Both the position numbers and the translations under genes were made by a program. A DNA stretch of 64,000 nt from Rhizobium sp. P32RR-XVIII (GTDB lineage: Bacteria > Pseudomonadota > Alphaproteobacteria > Rhizobiales > Rhizobiaceae): contig NZ_JABAIH010000015.1 of assembly GCF_012641395.1 (NCBI RefSeq), positions 1 to 64,000 on the forward strand, given 5' to 3'. How positions within the stretch are numbered: the stretch's first letter is position 1; each line of letters starts with the position of its first letter. Shown here one piece after another: positions 17,451-26,730 of the stretch. A model generated the notes under the pieces. The model was not told where the DNA came from. It did not search any database and saw only the letters and a list, made by a program, of their open reading frames with translations.

Positions 17451-18556
17451 AACCCCTCACCGCACAAAGGTCGCCGCTTGGTACAATTCTCATTTTCACG
17501 GCAGCCGGGCTGTGTGTCATTCCAGGATTTGCGAGAGCCGACGTTCCGACAATCGATGACACCAACCTCATTCCGCGCGAGCACCGCGACAAGACAACGA
17601 GTGATCTCGAAGACACCGATCACGATCGCTATACGATCCACACCTCGGTCACCTGCTCGATGTACCGGCCCGGCCGGCGCAACGATCCGATCGGTGCAGC
17701 CGAAGCCAACCCGGAAATTTCCGGTCTGGTGCGCCGCGTCGCCCGGGAGGAGGGTGTGGATGAGGACCAGTTTCTCGCCCTCGTCTATCAGGAGAGCCGG
17801 TTCAATCCTTGCGCCAAATCAGGAGCCGGCGCAACCGGGCTCGCTCAGCTGATGTCCGGTACCGCCGCGCAACTCGGTGTCGACGAGAACAATATCGAGG
17901 AAAACCTTCGCGGCGGCGCGCGCTATTACAAGCAACAACTTCGCAATTTCGGCGGTGACGTGAACCTCGCTCTCGCGGCCTACAATTCCGGGCCGGGCAA
18001 TGTCAGCAAATATGGCGGCATTCCTCCCTTCAAGGAGACACAGGGTTATGTCGCCGCAATCACGCAGGGCTGGCTCCCGGCGTTTGGTGGCTCCGACAAC
18101 TCTGCAATACCCCTCAATTTTGGGGGCGGAGAAACAGCCTACACCGGCATGCGCTCCTCGACGCTGAACGCCATGGGCACCAGCGCCTCGACGTCTGCCA
18201 GCCTCGGCAACGTGGTGAGTTGGTACCAGCAGCTGGGTGCGATGCAGACTGGAACCGTCCAGGACAGCTGGGATCACAATTCGACGGCGCGCAATGCCAA
18301 TCTCGAAATGATGAACAACGTCATCAAGCTGACGACCGCGATGGCTGACCTCATCAATTCGCGCAACACCGTTTCATCGGCCAACCTTTCCGGCTCCTCA
18401 CAGTCGATGAGCAGCCAGGGCCGTGACGCGCCACCGCGCGACACGACCGGCTTGTGCGATCCGCGGCAAACCCTCGTGTGGAGCGATGAAGACAAGGCGT
18501 GCATCGAGAAACGCGCCGACGTGGACCAGGTGCAGCTCCTGCTGCAACCGCAATGA
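17447..18556 (+). CDS. Second lytic transglycosylase, inserted in the virB operon
   Basis: A 369-residue exported protein. The signal peptide (about 1-31, GFARA) precedes a linker and an SLT domain (about 88-215) with catalytic E116 in VYQESRFN and the motifs TGLAQLMSGTA and LAAYNSGPGNV. The C-terminal 150 residues are polar, Ser/Thr-rich and helical (MNNVIKLTTAMADLINSRN) and could bind another channel component. It is translationally coupled to virB4 by ATGA. It lies where other systems go straight to virB5, giving this apparatus two transglycosylases. Confidence 0.85.
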   Translation: MKPLTAQRSPLGTILIFTAAGLCVIPGFARADVPTIDDTNLIPREHRDKTTSDLEDTDHDRYTIHTSVTCSMYRPGRRNDPIGAAEANPEISGLVRRVAREEGVDEDQFLALVYQESRFNPCAKSGAGATGLAQLMSGTAAQLGVDENNIEENLRGGARYYKQQLRNFGGDVNLALAAYNSGPGNVSKYGGIPPFKETQGYVAAITQGWLPAFGGSDNSAIPLNFGGGETAYTGMRSSTLNAMGTSASTSASLGNVVSWYQQLGAMQTGTVQDSWDHNSTARNANLEMMNNVIKLTTAMADLINSRNTVSSANLSGSSQSMSSQGRDAPPRDTTGLCDPRQTLVWSDEDKACIEKRADVDQVQLLLQPQ

Positions 18557-18568
18557 TGGGAGAAGACA

Positions 18569-19270
18569 ATGAGACTTGAGGTGATGACCATTTCCGGCGT
18601 GCTTTCCTTGGCATCGGCAGCCCTCGCCGACGTGCCCGTTATCGACAAGACCAACTATCAGGTCGCCAAACAGACAGCGGAGACGACGGACAAGATCCTC
18701 GACACCAACAAGAATATTCTGACGACAGTTGAGGACACGCTCAAAGCCGTGACCGGCGATCGGGGCAGCGCGGCAGCGCCTTTGAAGGATCTGGCGATCG
18801 GCAACGGCTTCAGCGTTTCGGCGGTCCCATCCTTCGACAGCATCCTGAAGGAAGGCGTGCCGAACTTCGGATCGATGAGCGGTGACATCGCCAAAGCGGC
18901 CACCGTGTTCATCAACGGCCTGCAACTGGTGAAGAGCCTCTCAGGAAAAGAAGATAGCAGTTTCTCAGGGGACAAATCCTACGAGCAATTGGTGAACACC
19001 GTGCTCGGCGTCTCCGCCATGATCAACGGCTCGCAACAGGCCGTCCAGACGCGGCGCAACGCCTTCGAGCAAGCCGGCGCGCAGATCGGTACCGCCCAGG
19101 ACATCAAAGGATCGATTGATCAGAACACCCAGTTGCAGGTGCAATCCGGGCTGACCCTGAACGAGATGATCGGGGTGATGAATGGAGCCGTGACGTCGCT
19201 GCAGGCCGAAAACCAGCGCCGGCTCACGGATATTTCGAACACCAAGAAGACGCTGGCCTACGGCAATTAG
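18569..19270 (+). CDS. virB5: VirB5-like minor pilin
   Basis: A 233-residue exported protein. The signal peptide ends SAALA, before DVPVIDKTNYQ. The mature part is almost entirely alpha-helical and rich in Gln/Asn, ending in a helix containing QAENQRRLTDISNTKKTL, typical of VirB5/TrbJ pilus-tip proteins. GGGAGAAGAC precedes the start. Its place between virB4 and virB6 supports the call. Confidence 0.85.
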   Translation: MRLEVMTISGVLSLASAALADVPVIDKTNYQVAKQTAETTDKILDTNKNILTTVEDTLKAVTGDRGSAAAPLKDLAIGNGFSVSAVPSFDSILKEGVPNFGSMSGDIAKAATVFINGLQLVKSLSGKEDSSFSGDKSYEQLVNTVLGVSAMINGSQQAVQTRRNAFEQAGAQIGTAQDIKGSIDQNTQLQVQSGLTLNEMIGVMNGAVTSLQAENQRRLTDISNTKKTLAYGN

Positions 19271-19271
19271 C

Positions 19272-19487
19272 ATGACATCAGCGGAAATGGTTGGGCTTGC
19301 CGTCGCGGGCCTGGTTTTGCTGTCAGGGTGCGGCACGGCGAAGGAGAAGACGGCGCCATGCAAACGGCCCGCCAACCTCATGTCATTCGCCCCCGATCCG
19401 AGAGAGGACTGTGGCGCCATGTACCGTGTCAATAACCCGGCCGCCGCCTTTGCCGCGCTCGGCATCGTCGAGCCTGACGGGCAATAA
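19272..19487 (+). CDS. virB7: Small lipoprotein, VirB7-like
   Basis: A 71-residue lipoprotein with the lipobox LLSGC; the cysteine would be lipidated and anchor it in the outer membrane. Three further cysteines (TAPCKRP and EDCGAM regions) could form disulphides with VirB9, as VirB7 does. It starts 2 bp after the virB5 stop and directly precedes virB6. Entry-exclusion lipoproteins of the EexN type share size and position, so the VirB7 label rests partly on the lack of another candidate. Confidence 0.65.
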   Translation: MTSAEMVGLAVAGLVLLSGCGTAKEKTAPCKRPANLMSFAPDPREDCGAMYRVNNPAAAFAALGIVEPDGQ

Positions 19488-19498
19488 GGATTTCGGTG

Positions 19499-20530
19499 AT
19501 GCAAGACTTTCTTGGCGATCTCGTGCAGCGCATCGAAGACTCTGGCTCAAGCTTTTCTGAGCAGGCTTACACGGTGGTCGGCAACGAGCTGATGCCGCTC
19601 CTGCGGGTCATGCTCATGGTCTACGTTGCCTGGTATGGCCTGCAGCTGGTGATAGGCACATCACGTCTTTCCGTCGGCGAAGTCGTCGGCCGGATCGTCA
19701 GGATGATGATCATTCTCGCACTGATCGGTTCCTGGGCCAACTTTAACAATCTCTTCTACCATTGGCTCAACGACACGCCGGAAGACGTCGGCCGCGCCAT
19801 CCTGGCTGCCTCGGGTACGGGGATCCGCGAGCCGACGAACGGCTTGTCGCAGATCTGGAAGACGGCCAATCAGGCGGCATCGGCCTTTGCGGAGCAGTCG
19901 GGTTATTTTTCGATCCTACCCAGCATGATCGGCATCCTGATCATGGTGGGTGCCGGGGTCTTCATCGCCCTCGCCCTCGCCATCCTCATCCTAGCCAAGG
20001 TGATGCTCTGGGTGCTGATCGGCACGGCCCCGATTTTCATCGCCTGCATGCTATTTGATCGCACGCGGGGCTACGGCATGGGCTGGTTCAACCAGGTGCT
20101 CACCTACGCGCTCATCCCCCTGTTCATCTACGTCATCGCTGCGTTTCTCATTGTCGCGATGAACCCGGAACTCACCAAGATCGACGCGGCCAGTGGATCG
20201 CGGATACTGACGCTGGCAGACATCGCCGGCTTCCTGCTTCTCTGCATCGCGGGCGGATTCGTGATGCTCTACATCCAATCGATCGGCCAAGGGATTGCAG
20301 GCGGCATTGCCGTCGGCGTCGGAAACGCGGCGGCAGGGATCACTCGCCGACTCGGCATCCGTTATCCGGTCGCCGTCACCAGGAGCGGTTCACGCGTTGG
20401 CCGAGGCGCCTATCGCGCCGGTCGAGCACTTTCAAGCCGTTTCAGGGGCGGCGACGAAGGAGATGACAACGCTTCGGGCATACGCTCGGCCATGCAAACG
20501 AAAATTTCCCGCCAAGGCCTCCCGAGCTGA
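19499..20530 (+). CDS. virB6: VirB6-like polytopic membrane protein
   Basis: A 343-residue TrbL/VirB6-family inner-membrane channel protein. It has several hydrophobic segments between about residues 32 and 260, with a central cluster around 145-205 and the FYHWLND loop, then a basic C-terminal tail. AAGGATTTC precedes ATG 19499; an in-frame GTG lies one codon upstream. Confidence 0.9.
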   Translation: MQDFLGDLVQRIEDSGSSFSEQAYTVVGNELMPLLRVMLMVYVAWYGLQLVIGTSRLSVGEVVGRIVRMMIILALIGSWANFNNLFYHWLNDTPEDVGRAILAASGTGIREPTNGLSQIWKTANQAASAFAEQSGYFSILPSMIGILIMVGAGVFIALALAILILAKVMLWVLIGTAPIFIACMLFDRTRGYGMGWFNQVLTYALIPLFIYVIAAFLIVAMNPELTKIDAASGSRILTLADIAGFLLLCIAGGFVMLYIQSIGQGIAGGIAVGVGNAAAGITRRLGIRYPVAVTRSGSRVGRGAYRAGRALSSRFRGGDEGDDNASGIRSAMQTKISRQGLPS

Positions 20531-20548
20531 CGACCAGGAACGAAGACG

Positions 20549-21241
20549 ATGGCTGACATAAAAGAACTCGATCTGCATACCTATTACCAGAGCGGTGACA
20601 TCTGGGAGCAGGAAATCGTCAAGAGGGCGAAGCGGTCTCGAACGCTCGCCTGGTTCGTTACGACGATATTCGGCGGTATCACGTTGCTCAGCCTGCTGGC
20701 ACTCGTCACGCTCGTGCCTCTTAAAAGTTTCGAGCCCTACATTGTCGAGGTCGACAAAAACACCGGCTATCTCGAAGTGAAGAGTGGCTTGACGCGGCCC
20801 GCCAACCTCACCGAGCAACAGGCCATCACCCAGGCCAACATCGTTCGCTACATCAGATCCCGCGAGGGCTACGATCCATACGCGATCGAACAGAACTTTG
20901 GCATCGCCGCACTGCTGTCCACCGGCAACGCCGCGCGCGAACTGCAGAACCTCTACAGCGCAGCCAATGCCAAGAACCCCGCGAAGGTCTATAGGAAAGC
21001 CAAGCGGGTGATGACCGAGATCGCATCGGTGACGTTCCCCAACAGTTCGACCGGCATCGTCCGCTTCGCGACAAGCGAAGTCTCCGACGCCGGCGCGATC
21101 ACGCGACATTGGATCGCGGTCGTCCGCTATCGCTATACCGACACGCCGGCAACAAACGAGTGGCGGTTCGAAAACCCGTTGGGCTTCCAAGTCTACGAAT
21201 ACCGCCGGGACCAGGAAACGGTCACGGAGAACAATCCGTGA
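20549..21241 (+). CDS. virB8: VirB8-like assembly factor
   Basis: A 230-residue bitopic protein with a short cytoplasmic tail, one membrane helix (about 31-53) and a periplasmic NTF2-like domain containing PYIVEVDKNTGYLE, YIRSREGYDP and RHWIAVVRYRYTDTPATNEWRFENPLGFQV, all hallmarks of VirB8. It nucleates channel assembly by contacting VirB9 and VirB10. The stop overlaps the GTG start of virB9. Confidence 0.93.
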   Translation: MADIKELDLHTYYQSGDIWEQEIVKRAKRSRTLAWFVTTIFGGITLLSLLALVTLVPLKSFEPYIVEVDKNTGYLEVKSGLTRPANLTEQQAITQANIVRYIRSREGYDPYAIEQNFGIAALLSTGNAARELQNLYSAANAKNPAKVYRKAKRVMTEIASVTFPNSSTGIVRFATSEVSDAGAITRHWIAVVRYRYTDTPATNEWRFENPLGFQVYEYRRDQETVTENNP

Positions 21242-22047
21242 CACGTCATCCAATCCTCCTAGCGCTGGCGGTGCTGACGCACGCACTACCGGCCACAGCC
21301 GCCGAAACACCGTCTGCCGGACGACTGGACCCGCGCGTGACGAGCGTCGTCTACCAACCCAACAACGTCGTGCGAGTGTTCGCCACCTACGGCATCTCGA
21401 CGATGATCATCTTCGATGAAGACGAGAAATTCGAGACCATCGCGGTCGGGGATACCGACAGTTGGGACGTCGTACCGACGGACAAGGGCAATATCCTGTT
21501 CGTAAAGCCGAAGGCAAAGAACGTCGCTACCAATATGAACGTCGTGACCACGAGGCGCATCTACTATCTCGAACTCAACGATTATGCCCCGGAAGACAAC
21601 AAGAAGATCTTTGGAATCCGCTTCACCTATCCGGACAAGGATTTGAACGCATCGTTGAGGAGGGAAGCAGAGGCAAGGGCCGGTTACCCAAACATCTCCG
21701 GGGTCGACAAGGCAAACGTCAACATCGACTATTCCTTTTCCGGCGATCCTGGACTGAAGCCATTGATGGTTTTCGATGACGGGAAGAAGACCTTTTTCAA
21801 GTTTGGACCAAAAGTGCCAGCGATCTTCGCCGTAAATGGCGACTTCACCGAGACCCTCCGCAACTTTCGGCGCGAGGGAGAGTATATCGTCGTGGATGGC
21901 ACAGGGACGCAGTATACGCTGCGCGATGGTAATCAGTGGACCTGCATATTCAACTTGAGAAAACCGGATTTCGGTCAGCCGGATCCCGCAGGGCTTGGTC
22001 CCTCCCCTGATGACCAAGCCACGATCCGCAGAAGGACCGGCAACTGA
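21238..22047 (+). CDS. virB9: VirB9-like outer-membrane core protein
   Basis: A 269-residue exported protein. The start is GTG 21238, overlapping the virB8 stop (GTGA). It is chosen because a clean signal peptide follows at once (LLALAVLTHALPATAA); a longer in-frame reading into virB8 was rejected. The N-terminal VirB9 domain has LDPRVTSVVYQPNNVV and GDTDSWDVVP, and the C-terminal beta domain has GKKTFFKFG, the part that pairs with VirB7 and VirB10. Confidence 0.92.
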   Translation: MTRHPILLALAVLTHALPATAAETPSAGRLDPRVTSVVYQPNNVVRVFATYGISTMIIFDEDEKFETIAVGDTDSWDVVPTDKGNILFVKPKAKNVATNMNVVTTRRIYYLELNDYAPEDNKKIFGIRFTYPDKDLNASLRREAEARAGYPNISGVDKANVNIDYSFSGDPGLKPLMVFDDGKKTFFKFGPKVPAIFAVNGDFTETLRNFRREGEYIVVDGTGTQYTLRDGNQWTCIFNLRKPDFGQPDPAGLGPSPDDQATIRRRTGN

Positions 22048-23288
22048 TGCAGCGTTCCCCAGAGCTCGAGGCCATGCTCGCGGCCGATCAAGCCGGTGTG
22101 CGCGACAAGCGGGCTCGTCGAAAGCAAGTGCTTGGCGGGGCTGTCCTGCTGCTCGGCGGCGCTGCCCTCACCTACGTCGTGGTCCTCGCACCACAAAGAC
22201 CGACACGTGATGGTATGCAGGGCGACGAGGAGTTCTCAACGACGACCTTCAGGCCTCCGTCGTTCTTGCGCGAGGAGCAGAAGCCCGGACCCAAGCCGGC
22301 GGAGAACATTATGCAGATCCCAGAACCGCCTCAGGAGAAACCAGCGCCGTCTCCGGACACGACCGAATTCACCGTGCCGCCCCCGCCGGTGATCACTCAA
22401 CCGGTCCCCAAGGCCAGCCCGCAACCAGAGGCATTTCCTGAACGGTACCGGTCAAAGCAGATCGTCGTCGATAGCGCCAAAACGGGTAGCGATGCGACTT
22501 CGCTGAGTGGCAATGGCGCCTCCGACGGACCGGCAGTTACTGGCGAAGATCGCAACAGCAAATTTTTGGCGACCGCTTCAACGATTGGCGACCGATCGAC
22601 CAAAGCCCGGCAGATCGACCGGATCGATGCGATGGTCCCGGAGGGGACCTTGATCCCGGGCATCCTTGAAACTGCGATCAACAGCGATCTGCCTGGCCAG
22701 ATCCGCGCCATCACTTCCCAGGACGTCTATTCGTTCGACGGGCGCCGCGTCCTCATCCCGACCGGCACGCGGTTGATCGGCGAATATCAATCGGGCGTCA
22801 CTCGAGGACAGAAACGGATTTTCGCGATTTGGACCCGCCTGCTGCGGGACGACGGCGTCTCCGTGCGGCTGAACAGCATCGGCACTGATAGCATGGGGCG
22901 CTCCGGCCTCACAGGCACCGTCGATAACAAGTGGCGCGAGCGGTTCGGGTCAGCCATCCTGCTCTCCATAGTCGGCGCGGGCTCCTCCTATCTGACCGGT
23001 TATGGCAGCAACCAATATAGCTCGGGCAGCGGCAACGGCGAATCCGACTCCGATCGGGCCGCCGAACTCGCTCGGGAAACGCTCGCCCAAACCTTTTCCG
23101 ATATGGCCAATCAGGCGTTGGCAGAGAACCTTCGTATTTCCCCGACAATCAGCGTCCCGCAGGGCGAACGTATCTTTGTTTATGTCCGCCAGGATCTCGA
23201 CTTCTCCGGGATGTATCCGGACCCGGTCGAGGAGGCACTGAAGGAGATCAAGCATGAGCGAGGCCTCGATCAAGGTCGTTCCCGGTAG
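22047..23288 (+). CDS. virB10: VirB10-like core protein
   Basis: A 413-residue TrbI/VirB10-family protein spanning both membranes. It has a cytoplasmic N-tail, a helix at about 28-50, a proline-rich periplasmic stretch (about 70-130) and a C-terminal beta-barrel domain with VPEGTLIPGILETAINSDLPG, VLIPTGTRLIGEYQSG and the antenna region near 300-345. The start overlaps the virB9 stop by one base. Its 3' end overlaps virB11 by 35 bases. Confidence 0.94.
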   Translation: MQRSPELEAMLAADQAGVRDKRARRKQVLGGAVLLLGGAALTYVVVLAPQRPTRDGMQGDEEFSTTTFRPPSFLREEQKPGPKPAENIMQIPEPPQEKPAPSPDTTEFTVPPPPVITQPVPKASPQPEAFPERYRSKQIVVDSAKTGSDATSLSGNGASDGPAVTGEDRNSKFLATASTIGDRSTKARQIDRIDAMVPEGTLIPGILETAINSDLPGQIRAITSQDVYSFDGRRVLIPTGTRLIGEYQSGVTRGQKRIFAIWTRLLRDDGVSVRLNSIGTDSMGRSGLTGTVDNKWRERFGSAILLSIVGAGSSYLTGYGSNQYSSGSGNGESDSDRAAELARETLAQTFSDMANQALAENLRISPTISVPQGERIFVYVRQDLDFSGMYPDPVEEALKEIKHERGLDQGRSR

Positions 23289-24279
23289 CGATCCGCATTA
23301 TTTCCTGCGACGCGCGCTCTCGCCGCTGGCGGAATTCCTCGCGGATCCGCGCGTCATCGAGATTTCCGTGAACCGTCCGGGCGAAGTGTTTGTCGAGCGC
23401 CTTGGCGCCTCGGCAATGGAGTTTTATGCAATCCCGGAGCTCACGAGCAAAGAGATAGAGCATATCGGCGAGCGGGTGGCTGCTGCCAGCAATCAATTCA
23501 TCAGCCGTATCAATCCGATGTTAAGCGCTGCCCTGCCCACCGGCGAACGAATTCAGATTGTCTTGCCGCCAGCAGCACCCGACGGCGGCTCGATCTCCAT
23601 TCGAAAGCAGGTCGTCAATGATTTCACCTTAGCCCAATACCGCGACAGCGGCGGGTTGGACAACGTGTCCGTGACTGTGAGCGGATTAAGCGAAACAGAG
23701 ACAAGCCTCATAGCGCTGCTGGAGGCCGGCCGCATCCACGACTTCATCGAAACCGCAATCCACAAGCGCGTCTCGCTCCTGATCAGCGGCGGCACATCGA
23801 CGGGGAAGACGACATTCTTAAACGCCTGCCTCAAAAGCATCGATGAAGACGAGCGCATTCTGACACTCGAGGACACGCGCGAGCTGTTTCCATCCCATCG
23901 CAATAGCGTCCATTTGCTTGCCTCGCGCGGAGACCAGGGAACGGCGCATGTGACGATCCAATCGCTGCTCGAGGCATCACTGCGCATGCGGCCTGACCGG
24001 CTGTTCGTCGGCGAGATCCGCGGCGCCGAGGCGTTCGCCTTCCTGCGTGCCATTAACACGGGTCATCCAGGCAGCATGTCGACCGTGCATGCCGATACAC
24101 CAATGGGCGCCTATGAGCAGCTCGCCATGATGATCATGCAAGCCGGCATGTCATCAGGCTATTCCAAGCAGGACCTGATGTCCTACATCCGCATGGTCAT
24201 CCCGATCGTCATCCAGCTGCGCCGCGACGGCGGCCGGCGCGGCGTGTCCGAAATCTATTATGCTCGGCAATCCGCATGA
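23254..24279 (+). CDS. virB11: VirB11-like traffic ATPase
   Basis: A 341-residue hexameric secretion ATPase (VirB11/PulE superfamily). The N-terminal domain (about 1-140) is followed by the RecA-like domain with Walker A GGTSTGKT at about 177-184, an Asp box (ILTLEDTREL), Walker B-like DRLFVGEIRG and the His box GHPGSMSTVHAD. It starts inside virB10, where CACTGAAGGAG provides the ribosome site. It ends in an ATGA overlap with virD4. Confidence 0.95.
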   Translation: MSEASIKVVPGSDPHYFLRRALSPLAEFLADPRVIEISVNRPGEVFVERLGASAMEFYAIPELTSKEIEHIGERVAAASNQFISRINPMLSAALPTGERIQIVLPPAAPDGGSISIRKQVVNDFTLAQYRDSGGLDNVSVTVSGLSETETSLIALLEAGRIHDFIETAIHKRVSLLISGGTSTGKTTFLNACLKSIDEDERILTLEDTRELFPSHRNSVHLLASRGDQGTAHVTIQSLLEASLRMRPDRLFVGEIRGAEAFAFLRAINTGHPGSMSTVHADTPMGAYEQLAMMIMQAGMSSGYSKQDLMSYIRMVIPIVIQLRRDGGRRGVSEIYYARQSA

Positions 24280-26276
24280 ACCGATCTTACCTCGCCTTCT
24301 ATCTGCTTTTCTGCGCTCTGATCGCGGTCGCGGTCTGGATGCTGAGTTACAGCCTCATTCTCCAGATCGTATGGAAAGACGGTCGGATCCTTCGGTTGAT
24401 GACCACGATCGACCCGGCAGCTCCCCTTCGCCAGTTCGCTGCCTATTTCAACAATCGATCGCTGCAACTCGTAGGGTTGGCCGCAGCACTTCCTGCGCTG
24501 GCAGCAGGCACAGCGGCGGCCGCTTTCGGGCTCCGTCGGCCGGCCAGCCCACTCGGCGACGCAGCGTTCCAGGATGTTGCGTCGCTGCGGCGCGCCGGGT
24601 GGTTTCGCAAGGAGGGGCATATCTTCGGGCGCGCTGGCCGGACGCTTCTTCGACGTAACGATGACCGCCATCACCTGATCATCGGCCCGACACGATCCGG
24701 GAAAGGCGTCGGCTACGTCATCCCGAACGCGCTGATGTTTAAGGGATCGATGATCGTCATGGATCTGAAAGGCGAAATTTTTGAACTGACGGCCGGCTAC
24801 AGAAGGGCAAGCGGCAATCAGGTCTTCCTATTTTCGCCCGGAGCATCGAAAACGCACCGATGGAATCCGCTCGATTTTGTGAGGACGGATCGCGGCAGCC
24901 GCACGATCGACATCCAGAATATGGCGGCAATCCTCATTCCTGAGACTGTTGGATCGGAGAACGCCGTCTGGCAAGGCACAGCGCAGCAAGTGATCGCCGG
25001 TGTCATCAGCTACATCTTGGAAAGCACCCACTATAAAAACCGGCGCAATTTCGGCGAGGTAAATGCGATCTTCAATTCCGGTGTCGATCTTCAAGCATTG
25101 ATGAAACTGATCAAGGAAAACGAGCCGGATCTGTCTCGGTTCACGACGGACAGCTTCAATGCCTATATCGCTCTCAACGAACGGGCCGCGCGCTCTGCAC
25201 TGCTCGACATCCAGAAGGCGCTTGCACCTTTCAGAAACGAACGTGTCGTCGCGGCGACCTGCGTAACGGACATGGATCTTGCGTCACTGCGGCGCCGGCC
25301 CATAACAATCTACCTTGCGCCGAACATCACTGACATGACGATCTTGCGGCCGCTGCTTACCTTGTTCGTGCAGCAGGTGATGGATCTTCTGACGCGTGAG
25401 CACAATCCGAAGGCCGTCCCCGTTTATTTCCTTCTCGACGAATTCCGGCAATTGAAGAAGATGGACGAGGTGCTGAACAAGCTGCCCTATGTGGCGGGCT
25501 ACAATATCAAGCTGGCTTTCATCATCCAGGACCTCAAGAATATCGATGAAATCTACGGTGAGACAGCGCGGCACTCGCTTCTCGGCAATTGCGGGCTGCA
25601 GCTCATCCTCGGCGCGAACGACCAGGCCACGGCGGACTACGCCTCGCGCGCCCTGGGCAAGCGGACGATCCGATATCAATCGGAGTCCCGTACGCTTGAG
25701 CTTCTCGGATTGCCGCGGCGCACCAAGATAGAACAGATCCGTGAGCGCGACCTGATGATGCCGCAGGAGGTCCGACAGATGCCGGAGGATAAGATGGTCC
25801 TTTTGGTTGAAGGTCAGAGACCGGTGTTTGGAGACAAACTTCGCTACTATGCCACCGAGCCGTTCAGGTCCGCGGTACTAGACAAGAATGAAAACGCTGT
25901 CTCGCTTCCCGAAGTGGAAATGCCCTTGAATCTGCCTGTGGCCGCAACTTTACCGGACTACGGATCGCCGGCGCTCCAGTTAGAATCCGGTCCATCAGGG
26001 TCGGATCCACGTGAGCTCATCCAGGGGGCTGAGGCGGCAAACACTCATCCTCACGCGTCGGAGAGACAGCTTGAGCCGCGCAGACAGGCGCGCAGCAGCG
26101 TGGCTTCCGGACTTTCGAAGTCCGACGAACGATTGCTCGCAACCGCGCGGCGGCTCAATTCTGTCATCTCCGACTCATTGGCGACCACTCCGGATATGTC
26201 AGTGAAACAAAGGAAAAGCATCCAAGACGTTCTCGCCAAAACCGTGCCCGATCCGTCTGAGCTTGGGCTCGAGTAG
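24276..26276 (+). CDS. virD4: VirD4 type IV coupling protein
   Basis: A 666-residue coupling protein that brings the relaxase-DNA complex to the channel. Two N-terminal membrane helices (about 5-32 and 65-92) are followed by an ATPase domain with Walker A GPTRSGKG at about 137-144 and Walker B VYFLLDEFRQLKK at about 383-395. It has the usual VirD4/TraG motifs NAVWQGTAQQVI and LGANDQATADYASRALGKRT. The last 100 residues are variable and probably aid substrate choice. It is coupled to virB11 by ATGA and is the last gene of the long plus-strand operon. Confidence 0.95.
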   Translation: MNRSYLAFYLLFCALIAVAVWMLSYSLILQIVWKDGRILRLMTTIDPAAPLRQFAAYFNNRSLQLVGLAAALPALAAGTAAAAFGLRRPASPLGDAAFQDVASLRRAGWFRKEGHIFGRAGRTLLRRNDDRHHLIIGPTRSGKGVGYVIPNALMFKGSMIVMDLKGEIFELTAGYRRASGNQVFLFSPGASKTHRWNPLDFVRTDRGSRTIDIQNMAAILIPETVGSENAVWQGTAQQVIAGVISYILESTHYKNRRNFGEVNAIFNSGVDLQALMKLIKENEPDLSRFTTDSFNAYIALNERAARSALLDIQKALAPFRNERVVAATCVTDMDLASLRRRPITIYLAPNITDMTILRPLLTLFVQQVMDLLTREHNPKAVPVYFLLDEFRQLKKMDEVLNKLPYVAGYNIKLAFIIQDLKNIDEIYGETARHSLLGNCGLQLILGANDQATADYASRALGKRTIRYQSESRTLELLGLPRRTKIEQIRERDLMMPQEVRQMPEDKMVLLVEGQRPVFGDKLRYYATEPFRSAVLDKNENAVSLPEVEMPLNLPVAATLPDYGSPALQLESGPSGSDPRELIQGAEAANTHPHASERQLEPRRQARSSVASGLSKSDERLLATARRLNSVISDSLATTPDMSVKQRKSIQDVLAKTVPDPSELGLE

Positions 26277-26384
26277 GCTAGCACTTCTAGAAAGCATTAA
26301 GACCTTTTCGGCACACCATCGGCCGTTGGCTGATACCGGCCGGAGAAAATCAGGCTGAGCTTCGGGGCGGGACAAGTGAAACGC

Positions 26385-26528
26385 ATGGAGAAGGGCACCT
26401 CGCCGCTCTATCTCGATAAGCCGAGGATATGGACCGAGATCATCTCCGCTCAGCGCGCAACCCGGCCATTTGCACCATCCCGCATCCGGCTGCCTTCCGG
26501 GGCGCCCTATTCACGGGAGCCGGTGTGA
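26385..26528 (+). CDS. Possible small protein (low support)
   Basis: A 47-codon frame (MEKGTSPLYLDKPRIW start, SREPV end) in the 250-bp gap after virD4. The composition looks more protein-like than most background frames, but the ribosome site is weak and I recognise no family. An in-frame GTG at 26376 could extend it. It may be a remnant or chance. Confidence 0.25.
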   Translation: MEKGTSPLYLDKPRIWTEIISAQRATRPFAPSRIRLPSGAPYSREPV

Positions 26529-26532
26529 TGGG

Positions 26533-26724
26533 CTACCAGAACCCCCAGAAAGCGATCGCTGCATCCCACCAACCCTGCATGGCATGCCAAGCAATTGTCA
26601 GTCCCCGGTCTACCAGAGCTACGATCATAATGCAGGCGAATACCCAGCTAGCTATGCTCCAATAGCCGGCGTCTGCTTTCGGATCAGGATCGGGAATGAA
26701 CATCCATCGATCGTCGCGCATCAT
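26533..26724 (-). CDS. Small membrane protein downstream of the relaxase
   Basis: A 63-residue protein starting 6 bp after the relaxase stop, with AGGAAG as ribosome site, so it is co-transcribed with the relaxase. The N-terminus is charged (MMRDDRWMFIPDPDPKAD). One clear membrane helix (about 21-40) is followed by a very aromatic second segment (HAMQGWWDAAIAFWGFW). The family is not recognised. Position suggests a transfer-related role, for example linking the relaxosome to the membrane or VirD4, but this is inference only. Confidence 0.7.
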   Translation of the reverse strand: MMRDDRWMFIPDPDPKADAGYWSIASWVFACIMIVALVDRGLTIAWHAMQGWWDAAIAFWGFW

Positions 26725-26730
26725 TGCTTC

